The notes beneath the pieces were generated by a model. It worked only from the letters and a program-made list of their open reading frames with translations. It was not told the origin of the DNA and made no database searches. The translations under genes were made by a program, and so were the position numbers. Of a DNA stretch of 7,221 nt, positions 7,176-7,221 are shown in pieces. Each line of letters opens with the position of its first letter. Position 1 is the stretch's first letter. Origin of the DNA: Eubacterium sp. (lineage in GTDB: Bacteria > Bacillota > Clostridia > Lachnospirales > Lachnospiraceae); the NCBI GenBank assembly GCA_024697885.1, contig JAILSA010000086.1:1-7221 (forward strand), written 5' to 3'.

Positions 7176-7186
7176 CGTTATGCTTT

Positions 7187-7216
7187 ATTCTAACACATTT
7201 TTCCTTCATGATTCAA
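7187..7216 (-). promoter_or_regulatory. Probable sigma-A-type promoter of the MATE gene
   Basis: On the minus strand, TTGAAT (7211-7216, four of six matches to TTGACA) is followed after 18 nt by TAGAAT (7187-7192), preceded by TGT to give an extended -10. Transcription should begin near 7178-7182, just before the distal hairpin. The position matches the two downstream terminator-like hairpins, which would make sense only in a transcript starting here or further upstream. Confidence 0.6.
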
Positions 7217-7221
7217 GGGAC

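Noticed and set aside
7165..7209. Possible 14-residue leader peptide on the minus strand (ATG at 7209, stop in the distal hairpin)
   Set aside because: Its start codon lies upstream of the predicted -10, so it would not be in the transcript. It has no run of regulatory codons.

Overview
The window looks like a chromosomal segment from a low-GC Gram-positive bacterium. The suggested group is Clostridia, perhaps Lachnospiraceae-like. This rests on AT-rich coding sequence, strong AGGAGG-type ribosome binding sites 7 to 10 nt ahead of most starts, and the style of the SbcC, SbcD, MATE and IS200/IS605 proteins. The lineage is inference; no rRNA or other marker gene is present. Every real gene lies on the minus strand, so the window reads biologically from its right end to its left end.

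From right to left: (1) A compact leader at 7061-7216 holds a promoter with an extended -10. It is followed at once by two terminator-like hairpins that share an identical 12-nt apical motif (GCGUAAAUCCAG in the RNA). (2) A MATE-family efflux transporter lies downstream. Its real start is probably the ATG at 7041, just after the second hairpin and an AGGAGG site. (3) A 155-bp gap holds weak promoter-like sequences. (4) A three-gene cluster with gaps of about 20 bp follows: a membrane-anchored DUF218/YdcF-like protein, then sbcD, then sbcC. (5) The first 44 codons of an IS200/IS605-family TnpA begin only 35 bp after the sbcC stop and run off the left edge.

SbcD (nuclease) and SbcC (ABC-type ATPase with a zinc-hook coiled coil) form the bacterial Mre11-Rad50-type complex, which processes hairpins, palindromes and blocked DNA ends. 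The YdcF-like gene is probably co-transcribed with them, but a functional link is not shown. The MATE exporter seems to be a separate unit controlled by its own leader.

The most interesting item is the MATE leader. Two successive hairpin-plus-U-tract units differ in stem sequence but keep the same loop. Several positions that are mismatched on the plus strand become G-U pairs only in minus-strand RNA. This suggests a tandem transcription attenuator, either a riboswitch or an RNA-binding-protein target. It may belong to a known class that I cannot verify here, such as the guanidine-IV (mepA) motif, or it may be undescribed.
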